DNA of 64,000 nucleotides from CAZHCA01 sp964530825 (lineage in GTDB: Bacteria > Bacteroidota > Bacteroidia > Chitinophagales > Saprospiraceae), in the NCBI GenBank assembly GCA_964530825.1, contig CAZHCA010000007.1, forward strand, positions 62,001 to 126,000. The letters run 5' to 3'. The first letter of the stretch is position 1; each line of letters begins with the position of its first letter. The notes under the pieces are model-generated. The model saw only the letters and a program-made list of their open reading frames with translations, made no database searches and had not been told where the DNA came from. Of this stretch, positions 8,022-18,589 are shown in pieces. Both the position numbers and the translations under genes were made by a program.

Positions 8022-10103
8022 TTAATTTTCTGGATTAAAGATTATCGCACCGCCCCCCCCAGGAACCATCGTTAACTCCAGGGTAGAATCGGCGGTCACC
8101 TGCCGCTGCAAAATGTCGATCGCCAGCGGATTGGTATCGTAGTGCGCGTTTGCGGCATCCCAGTACATGGTCGCCCGGTAGGTTTTGTCCGGATCGAGAA
8201 AATCGAGGGGTACCGAAATGTCACGTCCCTGTTCGTCGGCCCCGGCACCGAGGAACCAGCGGTCGCCATTTTTCTCTTTTCGTACGATAGTAAGGTAATC
8301 GCCGATTTCGCCATTCAGCACGCGCGAGGTTTCCCAGTCCAGGGCCACATCGCGAATAAACTGGAAAGCAGGCTCTCCTTCATAGTGCTCGGGCAGGTCG
8401 GCGGCCATCTGTAGCGGGCTGTAAAGGAGAATATAGTGTGCCAGCTCCCGCGCCAGCGTAGACGGTATCGGTCCAAAATTGGGGTAATCTTCCAACTGGA
8501 TATTGAAAATGCCTGGCGTATAGTCGATCGGACCAGCAAGCATGCGCGTGAAGGGTACGATCAGGGTATGATCGGGACCGTTATTGGGCTTACCCCAAGC
8601 GTTGAACTCCTGACCACGCAGGCCCTCTCGGGCGATCATGTTGGGGTAGGTACGGCGCAGACCGGTCGCCTTGATGGGCTCGTGGGCGTTGACCATGACC
8701 TGGTGCTCGGCCGCCGTTTCCAGGACTTTGCGGTAGTGGTTAACCATCCATTGACCATGGTGGTACTCACCTTCGGGGATGAGTGGCCCCACATAGCCGG
8801 TTTTCACAGCGTGGATGCCCAGGTTCTCCATCAGGGCGTAAGCGGTGTCTAATTGTTTTTCGTAAGTGCGTGGCGCAGCCGAAGTTTCGTGGTGCATGAT
8901 AATCGCTACCCCATTTTCTTTTGCGTACCGCACGACCTCTTCGAGGTCATAATCTTCGTAAGGTGTGACGAAGTCAAAGATACCTTCATGGTCGGGGAAG
9001 CCGATCCAGCGCTCCCAGCCGGTATTCCAACCTTCGATAAGTACGCCGTCGAACCCGTTGGCAGCGGCGAAGTCAATGTAGCGTTTGGTGTTTTCCGTGG
9101 TAGCACCGTGTTTGCCGGCCGCCAGGTCCCAGCTCGATTTCTCAATGTGCATCTCCCACCATATTCCGACGTATTTCATGGGACGGATCCAGTCGGGATT
9201 ACCCAGCTTGTTGGGTTCATTTAGATTCACAATGAGTTTACTTTCGATGAGGTCACCGGCGCGATTGCCCACCTGAACGGTGCGCCAGGGTGTATTGAAG
9301 GGCAGCGGAATAAAGGCCTTGACGTTTCCGCGCCCGCCGACCAATTCGCTTTCCCAGCGCATCTCCTCGGCGTTGACTTTGAGGGTCATGCCTGCGTAGT
9401 TGGTGAGGTTGGCTTCATGAAAGCTCAGGTGTAGACCCTCGGCGGTGCGCATCGTTACCGGCGTGTTGACGGCATTTTCCGGAATATACGATTGGGCCAG
9501 TGCATCATTATTTCGGTACTGGGGAGCGTTAATTTTGGAAAAAGGCGTTTGCTTATAGAGGTGTTCGTAGATCTCCCAGTCGCCAGGGATCCACCAGGTT
9601 GTGTGGTCGCCGGTAAGGGCAAACTCGGTGGTTTCGTCCATGATGACTACGGTGTCCAGGTCTTCCTGAGGGGCAAATTCGTAGCGAAAGCCCAGCCCGT
9701 CGTCGTATAGCCGGAAACGAACGGTAAGCTGACGGTTGGGGGCTTCGGTTTCTTCCAGTTGCATCGCCAGCTCCCGGTAGTGGTTGACGACTTCAGCATC
9801 TTCGCCCCAGAGGGGTTCCCAGGTTTCCTTGAATTCATCGTCCTGAACGCTCAGGAGTCGATAGCCTTGGCCCATGGGCTGCTGGTCACGGAAAGCGAAT
9901 TGGGCAATCGTAGAGGTGTCAATGATATTGTTGCCCTGGAAGCTTAATGTGTACTGTAGGGCACCTTCCGAATTTAAAAATGCGGTGAGGCTGGTCGCCC
10001 CGCCAGGAGATTCAATTTGGTGGTCGGTTTTGGTCATTTGCTGTGGTTCCTGTGCGCACCCTGCAAGCAGCAGGATGGGAATAAACCAGATGAATCGTTT
10101 CAT
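8022..10103 (-). CDS. Glycoside hydrolase family 97 lipoprotein, inverting type
   Basis: A 693-residue lipoprotein (lipobox LAGC, residues 13-16). It has the GH97 architecture: N-terminal beta-super-sandwich, TIM barrel with 'GFDGVLIEGWNTGWERW' near 350, and a C-terminal beta domain. Three glutamates stand in HHE (about 403), NAHE (about 471) and GQEFNAW (about 496). Their spacings, 69 and 24 residues, are exactly those of the catalytic and calcium-binding Glu439, Glu508 and Glu532 of SusB from Bacteroides thetaiotaomicron. That supports an inverting alpha-glucosidase rather than the retaining alpha-galactosidase branch, which uses Asp. It is 20 bases downstream of the FG-GAP gene in the SusCD operon. 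Confidence 0.92.
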   Translation of the reverse strand: MKRFIWFIPILLLAGCAQEPQQMTKTDHQIESPGGATSLTAFLNSEGALQYTLSFQGNNIIDTSTIAQFAFRDQQPMGQGYRLLSVQDDEFKETWEPLWGEDAEVVNHYRELAMQLEETEAPNRQLTVRFRLYDDGLGFRYEFAPQEDLDTVVIMDETTEFALTGDHTTWWIPGDWEIYEHLYKQTPFSKINAPQYRNNDALAQSYIPENAVNTPVTMRTAEGLHLSFHEANLTNYAGMTLKVNAEEMRWESELVGGRGNVKAFIPLPFNTPWRTVQVGNRAGDLIESKLIVNLNEPNKLGNPDWIRPMKYVGIWWEMHIEKSSWDLAAGKHGATTENTKRYIDFAAANGFDGVLIEGWNTGWERWIGFPDHEGIFDFVTPYEDYDLEEVVRYAKENGVAIIMHHETSAAPRTYEKQLDTAYALMENLGIHAVKTGYVGPLIPEGEYHHGQWMVNHYRKVLETAAEHQVMVNAHEPIKATGLRRTYPNMIAREGLRGQEFNAWGKPNNGPDHTLIVPFTRMLAGPIDYTPGIFNIQLEDYPNFGPIPSTLARELAHYILLYSPLQMAADLPEHYEGEPAFQFIRDVALDWETSRVLNGEIGDYLTIVRKEKNGDRWFLGAGADEQGRDISVPLDFLDPDKTYRATMYWDAANAHYDTNPLAIDILQRQVTADSTLELTMVPGGGGAIIFNPEN

Positions 10104-10123
10104 GTTTTTCGTTTTTTTAAGAA

Positions 10124-13100
10124 TTAATCCCGTTGCGTAAGCAGCGGCGGTTTGGTATATGTGAGCAATTGAACCGGAGCATTGTTTTTTGCGATAAGGT
10201 AACCAGTGCGTTCGCCAATTCGGATGGTCGCTATCCGGCGCACTTGTCCCTTGACCGGCATGGGGTGAGGATGAATGAGCTTTTGGCGCCCTGAGGTGTC
10301 GACTTGGAGTATGTGCCCGTAACTGGCGTCGTATCTACCCATTTCGATATTGTTTTCGTAAAAATTACCGGCCAGGAACCAGTTGCTGTGCACGCTATCG
10401 ATTCTAGGCAGGGCTACCCCTGTGCGCAGAGGAGAGAACTGCAGGCGGTCGGTAAGCGGCGTTGCTTTGAATGCTCCCTGACCCGTGTTTTCCAGTAGCA
10501 CACTGGCAAAGGTCGTGACCTCTAATTGCACGGCACTATCAAGTTGCGACCGGGGGAAGAGATCGGTTAGGGAAGCCCGGGCGAAGTCTTTAGCGTAAAG
10601 GAACTCTTTTTTCAATTCAGGCATTTGGCCAGTCAATTCCCGGTAAGTAGCAAATGGTCGTTCCTGACCTGCCTGATAATGGGTCAGGATCTGATCTACT
10701 TGCCCGTTTTGATCAAAATCGTGTACGTACAAGCGCACCGGTTCCTGGTCAGAGGCTCGTAGTTTGGAATTCCAACCCAGGTTGCCAGCGATCAAATCCA
10801 TGTCGCCATCACCATCGTAATCCAAGGGCAGGATCATATTCCACCAACCGTGAAGAGGGTACAGTTCTTGCTTCTCGAAACGTCCGTTTTCGTTTTCGTA
10901 CATCAGTAGGGGCCCCCATTCCATGGCCAGTAAGAGGTCGTCGTCTCCGTCTTGGTCGAGATCGAAGAAATCGGCATTTTTTACCAGGCCAACCCTGTTT
11001 AAACCCTTGGCCAGCTCTTCCGTAACTTCTTCGAATGTACCGTCGCCGCGATTGCGCAACAAATAAGAAGGCGGGGTATGCCCGTAGTTCCATGGCACGG
11101 CTCGTCCCCCAAAGAAAAGGTCGGGGTCGCCGTCGCCGTCGATGTCGCTGACGGTCACACTGGAAGCCGTGAGGTAGAGAGCGGGCAATGCCGCCGTGTC
11201 TCTTACAAACTGTCCGTTTCCGTCGTTTTGGTAAATGCGCGGCAGGAGGGGGGCGCTTTCCCCCGCATATTCATTGCCGCCGCTGGCAACGATCAGATCC
11301 AGGTCGCCATCGCCGTCGGTATCGGCAAACTGGGCGTCTACATCCTCATAGATGCTGTCTTTGGCAAGAGCAGGCTGTTCGGTGCGGAAAAAGCGTCCGC
11401 CCGCTTTTTGTACGTACACAGCTGAATGGGTACGCTTAGCACCGCCTAAGAATATATCTTCCAGGCCATTACCGTCAATGTCGCCCACGGCTAGTGCGGG
11501 CCCTTCGGCCGAGACCATATGAGGGATGAGCCCTTCGCGGTTAAATTCGACAAAGGGGTTTTCCTCATGCACAAAATCCAGCCCGGATTCCCGGGTTTGA
11601 TCCTGCCAACCCGTCGCCAAGGCGGAAGGGTTGGTTGGCAACAATTGGGTCCTGTCAAAATCAGGTAAGTCGGGCTTCCAATCCAGGCGCAAGGTGCGGT
11701 TGTAATCCCCTTTCGGCACCTGCTGGTAGGTTCCGTCTGGCCAGATTAGGAGTATCGAGTCTACCATCTTCGGGTCGCCCAGGCCGAGGTGTAGGTGGTG
11801 CAACATGCCCGACTGGTAGCCGCGCACCGGATAATGTTCGTAGACCAGTTGTTCTTCACCTTTAAAAACGATGGCAGTAGCACCTACGCCATTAGGGTTT
11901 TTCGCAGTCCCCTTCAGGTCGAGGGCCAGGTAGCTTCCTTGCGCTGAACCCTGTTCGACAGTGTTATTGCGGTAGATAAAGGGAGCGTCCTCCAAATTAT
12001 TAACGACCAGATCCAGGTCGCCGTCATTGTCGAGGTCAACGCTGACGGCGCCGTTGGAGAAAGTTTCCTTACCGTTGGTGATTTGTCCGGTCAGGTCTTC
12101 GAACCGCAAGTTGCCGGTGTTGCGGAAGAAGCGGTTGGGAAGCTTGATGCGCGGCATTTTTTCGACAATGTACATATCGTCTTCGCTCATATGGTCAAAT
12201 TGGATCTTGTAGCGCACCTCACTGGAGGTGCGATAGTCGATGTAATCGATATCGTTCATGCGTCTGGGAATGCCGTTGCTGACAAAGAGATCTTTGTAAC
12301 CATCATGATCAAAATCAAACAACAAGGGCGCCCATGACCAGTCGGTAGCGTAGACACCGGCAAATAAGCCAATTTCGCTGAAGGTACCGTTGGCGTTGTT
12401 GAGTTGCAGGTTGTTGCGGGAGTACTGGTGGTTGTATCCGAATCGAAGTTTGAATTGAAAAATATCGTAGTCATCCTCAGCCAGGGAGCTTTTTAGAATG
12501 AAAGGGTCGTCAGGCAGCATGTCCAGACTGACTACTTCATTGTAGCCGTCGTTGTTGATGTCGGCCATATCGACGCCCATCGAGAAGCGGCTGGTGTGCT
12601 GGACCTGTTCGGTGAGGACTTCCCGGAAAGTACCGTCCTGCTGGTTGAGGTAAAGGTAATCGTTTTCGTGAAAATCATTTCCTACGTAGATGTCCGGCCA
12701 TCCGTCGCGATTGATGTCGCCGGTGACGACGCCCAAGCCATATCCGATGACGGAGCTGCGAATGCCGGCCTCGAGGGTGACATCGGTAAAGCTACCCTCA
12801 TCATTGCGCAGTAGCCGGTCACCAGCGGTTTCGTGCAGGCTGTCTTCGAAGACCTGACGCCGCCCGAAGGTGCCATTGTGGTGAAGGGAGTGGCGAAGGT
12901 GAAACATGTCCAGATCGCCGTCGCGGTCGTAGTCGAAGAAGGTCGCCTGGGTACCAAAACCAGCCAGGTTGAGCCCGTATTTGGGGGCTTCATCCCGAAA
13001 GACCGGAATGCCGTTTTGGATCCCTTGACAAATGAAGAGCTGGTTTTCACCCTCGAGTACTTTATAGGTGCCTACCTGGGAAACGTAGATATCGAGCAGG

Positions 13101-13504
13101 CCGTCGTGATTAATGTCGACCACAGTGGCCCCAGAAGACCAGCCGCCCCGCTGGCCAGCTACACCTGCTTGTTCGGTGACGTCGCGAAATTGCAGATCGC
13201 CTTCATTGAGAAAGAGTCGATTGGGCCCCATATTGCCGGTGAAGTACAAGTCGACCAGCCCGTCCTGGTTATAGTCGCCGGCAGCTATACCCCCGCCATT
13301 GTAAAAATACATATAATTAAAAACGTTGAAGTTGGTGTCGGACTTCAGGACGTTCTCAAATGTCAAGCCAGTTTGATCCGACTCCAACAAGGTAAAAGGC
13401 GCCTCCTGGTCGTTGGACCCGCAGGTACAACACAAAAAGGCAATCAACAGGAACCCGGTAAACCGGTTCCACCATGGGCTGGCTTTTCTTTTTTCCATCA
13501 TCAT
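10124..13504 (-). CDS. FG-GAP/ASPIC (CRTAC1-like) repeat lipoprotein, first copy
   Basis: A 1126-residue lipoprotein; start chosen among three tandem ATGs at 13504/13501/13498, since the signal and Cys (about residue 27) follow. The body is a series of calcium-binding FG-GAP/VCBS repeats with DxNxDG-type loops (such as 'GDYNQDGLVDLYF', 'DFDHDGYKDLF', 'DIDGDGDPDLFF'), with an ASPIC/UnbV module in the middle ('GRGYQSGMLHHLHLGLG'-type region at about 595-640). Such proteins form beta-propellers exposed on the surface and often sit in SusCD operons, probably as binding partners of the transporter complex. It is a paralogue of the next gene upstream and lies 28 bases from it. Confidence 0.88.
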   Translation of the reverse strand: MMMEKRKASPWWNRFTGFLLIAFLCCTCGSNDQEAPFTLLESDQTGLTFENVLKSDTNFNVFNYMYFYNGGGIAAGDYNQDGLVDLYFTGNMGPNRLFLNEGDLQFRDVTEQAGVAGQRGGWSSGATVVDINHDGLLDIYVSQVGTYKVLEGENQLFICQGIQNGIPVFRDEAPKYGLNLAGFGTQATFFDYDRDGDLDMFHLRHSLHHNGTFGRRQVFEDSLHETAGDRLLRNDEGSFTDVTLEAGIRSSVIGYGLGVVTGDINRDGWPDIYVGNDFHENDYLYLNQQDGTFREVLTEQVQHTSRFSMGVDMADINNDGYNEVVSLDMLPDDPFILKSSLAEDDYDIFQFKLRFGYNHQYSRNNLQLNNANGTFSEIGLFAGVYATDWSWAPLLFDFDHDGYKDLFVSNGIPRRMNDIDYIDYRTSSEVRYKIQFDHMSEDDMYIVEKMPRIKLPNRFFRNTGNLRFEDLTGQITNGKETFSNGAVSVDLDNDGDLDLVVNNLEDAPFIYRNNTVEQGSAQGSYLALDLKGTAKNPNGVGATAIVFKGEEQLVYEHYPVRGYQSGMLHHLHLGLGDPKMVDSILLIWPDGTYQQVPKGDYNRTLRLDWKPDLPDFDRTQLLPTNPSALATGWQDQTRESGLDFVHEENPFVEFNREGLIPHMVSAEGPALAVGDIDGNGLEDIFLGGAKRTHSAVYVQKAGGRFFRTEQPALAKDSIYEDVDAQFADTDGDGDLDLIVASGGNEYAGESAPLLPRIYQNDGNGQFVRDTAALPALYLTASSVTVSDIDGDGDPDLFFGGRAVPWNYGHTPPSYLLRNRGDGTFEEVTEELAKGLNRVGLVKNADFFDLDQDGDDDLLLAMEWGPLLMYENENGRFEKQELYPLHGWWNMILPLDYDGDGDMDLIAGNLGWNSKLRASDQEPVRLYVHDFDQNGQVDQILTHYQAGQERPFATYRELTGQMPELKKEFLYAKDFARASLTDLFPRSQLDSAVQLEVTTFASVLLENTGQGAFKATPLTDRLQFSPLRTGVALPRIDSVHSNWFLAGNFYENNIEMGRYDASYGHILQVDTSGRQKLIHPHPMPVKGQVRRIATIRIGERTGYLIAKNNAPVQLLTYTKPPLLTQRD

Positions 13505-13532
13505 AACGGATTGTATAGCATAGATCCAAAGA

Positions 13533-16500
13533 TTATTGAATATCGGTATTTCTGACCACCGTGTAGCGATACATTGCTGGTTGCTCATCGTTACGCGTGA
13601 TGAGCAGGTGGGGGATTCCTGCCCGTTCCATCTCTACAATTTGGCGGATCTCGCCCCGCAGGAATAAACCCGATTCCCAACTGTTGAGCCGACGGTATGT
13701 TCCCTGGCCATCGTTGAGTAATACGTGGCCGAAACTGGCATCGAGTTTTGAAAATTGGGGCATGAAACCACTGTAATTACCGCCCAATACCAGGTCTTTT
13801 CGTCCATCCTGGTTTAGGTCGCCACAAAAGATATCGCACACGCAAGAAAACTGCACTTCCTTTGGCAAAGGCTCCAGGGTAAAACGCCCTGCTCCATCAT
13901 TCAGGGCAACAGCCGATTGGAAATATGTTCCTTCTTTGACGAGGGCCTCTTCCAGGATGTTTGCGGGAAAGAGATCCTGGATGGTTTTCTCGGCATATTC
14001 GGCATGTCGCAGGCTTTCTTTTTTCAAACTCGGTATTTGCTCGGTCAGTTCGCGCTTCAGCGGTATGGGAAAATCACGGCCCTCAAGCTGGCGGGTTATT
14101 ATTTTCTCGATCGTGCCGTTTTTATCAAAATCAGCTACCCACAGTTTAGCCGGGGCCTCCGGAGTACCTGAAAAATAAAAGTTTTCGCCCCGGTTACCCA
14201 AGATGAGATCCTGGTCCCCGTCTTGGTCGATGTCATCGGTGGCGGCCGTATACCACCAACCGGTGTAGGCGTCTAGGGTTGTTTTTTCCAATTGTAACCC
14301 AGCGGGGCTGATGGAAAAGACTTTCGGGCTCATCCATTCTCCCAGGACGAGCAACTCGGGCTGGTCGTCTCCACCCAGCAGGTCGACCAGCAGTCCGTCG
14401 GTGAGCATACCCAGTCTGCGAAAATCAGGCGCTTGTGACTCCGTGACGTCGGTAAAATTTCCCTGTCCGTCATTCCGGTAAAGGTAGCTGGTCGGATTGG
14501 TTCCGTATTCTTGTGGAATGCTACGGCTACCGACGATAAGGTCTTCGTCTCCATCCTGATCGTAGTCATAAGCGATGACCCATCCGGTATTGTAACCGTT
14601 GGGCGGCAGCGCTGCAGTCGCTAGTTCGAAATTCCCGGTGCCGTCGTTGCGGTAGATGCGATCCTGTGCATTACGCGACCGGCGCGCCATATGGTTGCCG
14701 CCGGAACCGACAAAGAGGTCGAGATCGCCGTCGCCCTCCATATCGAAAAAGGTGACCGCGGTGTCTTCAAAGTCGGCATTGCGGGCCATGGCCGTCTCCG
14801 GCTGTAAGGTTAACCCCTTGGATGTTTGCAGGTAGAGTTGGCCGGCTTGTCCGGCTGCACCGCCGATGTAGAGATCATCGTTACCGTCGGCATCGACGTC
14901 GCCGACGGCTACAAAGGGCCCCTCACGTGAAACCATGCGCATGGTAAGACCTTCCTGAAAAAAGTCGATGAAGTCATCCTCATCGTGGGGGATTAGGGGG
15001 GCATCAACCCCTTGTAACAGCGCGCCGTTCTGAGGTTGGTGGTAAGCAAAAGAGGAGGCTTCCTGCTGGTCGACCGCCACATAGGATATCTGGAGCACGG
15101 TGTCGACTGGTACCGAAGTCCAGGTCGTAGCCGATCGATCCGGCCACACCACCACCATGGAATCCAGCGTTGCCTTTTTACCCAACCCAAAAAACTGCCG
15201 GTAATCGACGGAGGATTGGAATCCCCGGCTAGGAATGACTTCTGCCTGATAGAGTTGGTCGCCTTGGTGAAGCCGGATCTTAGCGCCTACGGCGTAGGTA
15301 TTGGGTGCCGGACCTCGCAATTCGACCATGAGGTAGTGGGTGCTGTCCCTTGGCTGGGTTTCGTTGCGGTAGACCATGGAGGGCATGTTCAGGTTGTTGA
15401 TGACCAGGTCGAGGTCGCCGTCGTTGTCGAGATCGCCGTAGGCCGCACCATTGGAAAAGGTGGGCTGGTCGAAGCCCCACCGAACGCCGGCATCCTCGAA
15501 GGTTAGGTCGCCCCGGTTGCGAAAGGCTTTATTGAGTTGGGGTTCGGAAGGCATGCGGGCCACAATATTCTCCATGGCTTCCCGCTGTCCGGTGAGAGCC
15601 ATTTTTTGCGCCACCTCATTGGCGAAAAAGTCCATAAAATCCTGATCGGTAACATCGTGGTAGACCCCGTTACAGACGTAGAGGTCGCGCAGACCGTCAT
15701 TGTTGGCATCAAACATTAAAGCGCCCCAGCTCCATTCGGTAGCCGCTACGCCACTGTAGTAGGCAATCTCGCTGAACGAACGGTCTCGATTGTTGTATTG
15801 TAGGGTGTTGTGCATGTATTGGTGGTAAAAATCGCGCTGTAGCTTGAGGTAGTAGGTGTTGTAATTCTCAAAGGAGATGGCGGTTTTGCGGCGGTAATCC
15901 GTTTCGGGCAACATCTCGGTAACAAAAATTTCGGGATAACCGTCGTTGTTGATATCGGCCATATCAGCTCCCATGGAAGCCAGGGAGAGATGCTCCATGT
16001 AGTCTTTAATTTCCTCCGTAAAGGTTCCATCGCCTTGGTTGATGTAGAGGTAATCGCGCTCGAAAAAGTCATTGGATACGTAAAGATCGGGAAGGTGATC
16101 ACCGTTGACGTCGCCCACGGTAATGCCGAGCCCAAAGCCGATCAGGCTGCCGTAAATACCGGCTTCGCGGCTTACATCAACAAATTGACCGTTATCGTTG
16201 CGCATCAGTTTGTCGCCACCACCGCGCAGGAAAGGCTTAACGGGCCATTCTTCTGCGTAGAGTTCCCGCTTGTTACTGTAGTTCAAGGTATTGACAGGCA
16301 TGAAGCTATTGTTGAGGATGTAGGCGTCGAGATCCCCATCCTGGTCGTAGTCGAAAAAGGCGGCGTGCGTGGTGTAGCCATCTTCGTCGAGGCCGTATTC
16401 GGCAGCTGCTTCCCGAAAGGTTCCATCGCCCTGATTGAGGAAGAGTTCATTTTCCGGTGTGTTGTCGGGGTCGTACCCGGCATTGCAAACGTAAATATCG

Positions 16501-16880
16501 AGCAGGCCGTCGGTATTGATGTCGACCATCACCACGCCGGTGCTCCAGAACTCATTACCTGCTACGCCTGCTAGCTCGGTGATATCTTCAAAGCGGAAGT
16601 TGCCCCGGTTGAGGTAGAGTTTATTGGGGCCCATGTTGCAGGTGAAGTATATGTCAGGCAACCCGTCATTGTTGATGTCGCCGATGGCTACGCCGCCGCC
16701 GTTGTAGAAATTGCGGTAGCTGAAGATGTTAAAATCTTCAGTCGGCTCAATGGCATTGATGAAGTCGATGCCGGTCTGCTCAGGCGCCATCAAAGTGAAG
16801 CGGGGCGCTTCCTCCTGGCCTTCAGGCTGGCAGGAGGCGAGCAGTACAATACCCAGCAAGTAGCATAGCGTCGCTCTCAT
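13533..16880 (-). CDS. FG-GAP/ASPIC (CRTAC1-like) repeat lipoprotein, second copy
   Basis: A 1115-residue lipoprotein (lipobox LLASC near residue 17). Same build as its downstream neighbour: FG-GAP/VCBS repeats with acidic DxNxDG loops, an ASPIC/UnbV module around 'SRGFQSSVDYRQFFGLG' near 560, and a second set of propeller repeats. The two copies align along their full length by eye but are clearly diverged, so the duplication is old and both have been kept. Likely surface-exposed and calcium-dependent. It is separated from SusD by 173 bases, in the same direction. Specific ligand unknown. Confidence 0.88.
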   Translation of the reverse strand: MRATLCYLLGIVLLASCQPEGQEEAPRFTLMAPEQTGIDFINAIEPTEDFNIFSYRNFYNGGGVAIGDINNDGLPDIYFTCNMGPNKLYLNRGNFRFEDITELAGVAGNEFWSTGVVMVDINTDGLLDIYVCNAGYDPDNTPENELFLNQGDGTFREAAAEYGLDEDGYTTHAAFFDYDQDGDLDAYILNNSFMPVNTLNYSNKRELYAEEWPVKPFLRGGGDKLMRNDNGQFVDVSREAGIYGSLIGFGLGITVGDVNGDHLPDLYVSNDFFERDYLYINQGDGTFTEEIKDYMEHLSLASMGADMADINNDGYPEIFVTEMLPETDYRRKTAISFENYNTYYLKLQRDFYHQYMHNTLQYNNRDRSFSEIAYYSGVAATEWSWGALMFDANNDGLRDLYVCNGVYHDVTDQDFMDFFANEVAQKMALTGQREAMENIVARMPSEPQLNKAFRNRGDLTFEDAGVRWGFDQPTFSNGAAYGDLDNDGDLDLVINNLNMPSMVYRNETQPRDSTHYLMVELRGPAPNTYAVGAKIRLHQGDQLYQAEVIPSRGFQSSVDYRQFFGLGKKATLDSMVVVWPDRSATTWTSVPVDTVLQISYVAVDQQEASSFAYHQPQNGALLQGVDAPLIPHDEDDFIDFFQEGLTMRMVSREGPFVAVGDVDADGNDDLYIGGAAGQAGQLYLQTSKGLTLQPETAMARNADFEDTAVTFFDMEGDGDLDLFVGSGGNHMARRSRNAQDRIYRNDGTGNFELATAALPPNGYNTGWVIAYDYDQDGDEDLIVGSRSIPQEYGTNPTSYLYRNDGQGNFTDVTESQAPDFRRLGMLTDGLLVDLLGGDDQPELLVLGEWMSPKVFSISPAGLQLEKTTLDAYTGWWYTAATDDIDQDGDQDLILGNRGENFYFSGTPEAPAKLWVADFDKNGTIEKIITRQLEGRDFPIPLKRELTEQIPSLKKESLRHAEYAEKTIQDLFPANILEEALVKEGTYFQSAVALNDGAGRFTLEPLPKEVQFSCVCDIFCGDLNQDGRKDLVLGGNYSGFMPQFSKLDASFGHVLLNDGQGTYRRLNSWESGLFLRGEIRQIVEMERAGIPHLLITRNDEQPAMYRYTVVRNTDIQ

Positions 16881-17053
16881 GGTCTTTAATTGGTGTGAAA
16901 TATCTGTAGGTAGGGGAAGATGGTTTTCCCTGCATTAATACCCTTGATCTCAGCTGTTCCCCTAATCTACAAAAATAGGCCACCCACCGGAGTTTTAGGT
17001 GGATGACCTATAGGTTTTTCGATCAGGGAGGCGGGGCTCCCTTATGGTATCGA

Positions 17054-18565
17054 TTAATAGCCTGGGTTCTGCGTTAGGTTCGGGTTTACGGCAAGGGCCG
17101 TAGCCGGAATCGGGAACAACAGGCGTGATGGATCAGATTGCGGTTTGTCGTCGTAGGCATCTAGGAAGCGACCGAAGCGGATCATATCCTGCCGGCGGTG
17201 CCCTTCCCAGTACAGTTCGCGACCGCGTTCGTCGAGCAGTTCATCCTCAGTCAGGGAGCCCAATTCAGAAGTGCCGCGCTGGGTGCGGATCTGGTTGACA
17301 ATTTCCAATGCTCCTGCCTCATCGCCGGAACGCAGGAGTGCTTCGGCTTGCATTAGGAGTACATCGGCATAGCGGAAGAAAACGAAATCGTTGCCCGATG
17401 GATCGCGGTCGTCCGTTCCGTCAGCATTAAAGTCAACAGGGTACTTAACTACACGGATACCCCGGGTTTCCAGGTCTTCGCCCGTTTCGGTCAGATCGAT
17501 CTCGGGGGTGAAGATCAGGGGGTTACCACGGCGGTCTTCAAGTGGCGTACCGCTCTCGTCAAATTGCTGCCCCACCAAAAATCCAACCTCCAGGCCGCTG
17601 ACGTCGGTTGTACCTTCGTAGTCGCCGCCCAGGCGCTCGTCTCCTTCTTCAAACTTGTTGTAGAAGTCGGCCAGCGTCGTGAAGCCGTTCCATCCGCTTG
17701 GATTTTGGTTGTAGTGGATGGTCATCCGCCAACGTGAACGCACGTTACCGCCATCGGAGCCGCCGATATTTTGGTTCGTAAAGATCAGCTCCGGAGAGAT
17801 TACGTCATTGTCTGGCGCAAAGTTGTCGAAGTAGTTCTCGGCCAGGGTGTACCCGTTAGCCGTAATTTCTTCGGCCAGGTTAATCACCTCCTGCAGGTCT
17901 GCCTGATCAAAGGTAGGATTCTCGCGATTCAAGAAAGCGCCTTTGTTCAGCAGGGCTTTCATCTTCAAGGTGCGGGCTGCATCCTTGTTACCGCGGAACG
18001 CTGGACCGTCAGGCAGGTCGTTGATAATTGCATCAATTTCGGATACGACAAAATCAATTGCTTCCTCGGCCGTCAATACCGGGGGCGCTTCCAACAGATT
18101 GCCGCCAGCTTCGCGCACCGGCACCTGCCCGTAAAAGTCGGCCATGTAAAAAATAACAAAGGCGCGAACGAAACGGGCTTCGGCTGCTTGCTGGGGCGTT
18201 GGATTGAATTCCAGCAGGTTGGTCGTGTTGAAAACAACCTGTAACAGGTTATTGAAGGTAAAGGTAATAAACTGGTGCTCAGGCGTCCACTGGTGGTTGT
18301 GCAAAACACGCCAGACGCCGTTATCGTCCCAGTCTGGTCCGCGAGTCGGGCCAATTACCGCATCGGAGGTGTGTTCGGCTAGCGCAAAAACCTGGTCTTG
18401 GTTCTGGAAAGGGTTGCGCAGACCTTCATATACCCCCTGGAGCAAGGCGTTTACATCCTGATCCACGTTTTCGCTCAATTCACCGTTGAGATCCTCCTCC
18501 AGATCGGTACAAGCGAAGACGCCGAACGCCATCAGGGCTAATAAAAGAAATGTTTTCAGTTTCAT
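17054..18565 (-). CDS. susD-like: SusD/RagB-type nutrient-binding outer-membrane lipoprotein
   Basis: A 503-residue lipoprotein (signal ending VFAC, Cys near residue 19). The N-terminal 'NVDQDVNALLQGVYEGLR', the TPR-like helices, and the C-terminal 'DVLLMQAEALLRSGD' and 'LYWEGHRRQDMIRFGRF' stretches are hallmark SusD/RagB signatures. It would cap the SusC barrel 24 bases upstream and deliver the glycan to it. Start at ATG 18565; an ATG two codons earlier (18571) is equally possible. Confidence 0.95.
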   Translation of the reverse strand: MKLKTFLLLALMAFGVFACTDLEEDLNGELSENVDQDVNALLQGVYEGLRNPFQNQDQVFALAEHTSDAVIGPTRGPDWDDNGVWRVLHNHQWTPEHQFITFTFNNLLQVVFNTTNLLEFNPTPQQAAEARFVRAFVIFYMADFYGQVPVREAGGNLLEAPPVLTAEEAIDFVVSEIDAIINDLPDGPAFRGNKDAARTLKMKALLNKGAFLNRENPTFDQADLQEVINLAEEITANGYTLAENYFDNFAPDNDVISPELIFTNQNIGGSDGGNVRSRWRMTIHYNQNPSGWNGFTTLADFYNKFEEGDERLGGDYEGTTDVSGLEVGFLVGQQFDESGTPLEDRRGNPLIFTPEIDLTETGEDLETRGIRVVKYPVDFNADGTDDRDPSGNDFVFFRYADVLLMQAEALLRSGDEAGALEIVNQIRTQRGTSELGSLTEDELLDERGRELYWEGHRRQDMIRFGRFLDAYDDKPQSDPSRLLFPIPATALAVNPNLTQNPGY

Positions 18566-18589
18566 GATCAATCAGCTTTTTTTAAGCTT

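Noticed and set aside
12833..13555. Long plus-strand frame of 240 residues
   Set aside because: It lies antisense to the FG-GAP gene, whose acidic repeats leave the opposite strand open; no protein character of its own.
15990..16574. Plus-strand frame of 194 residues
   Set aside because: Same antisense artefact over the second FG-GAP gene.
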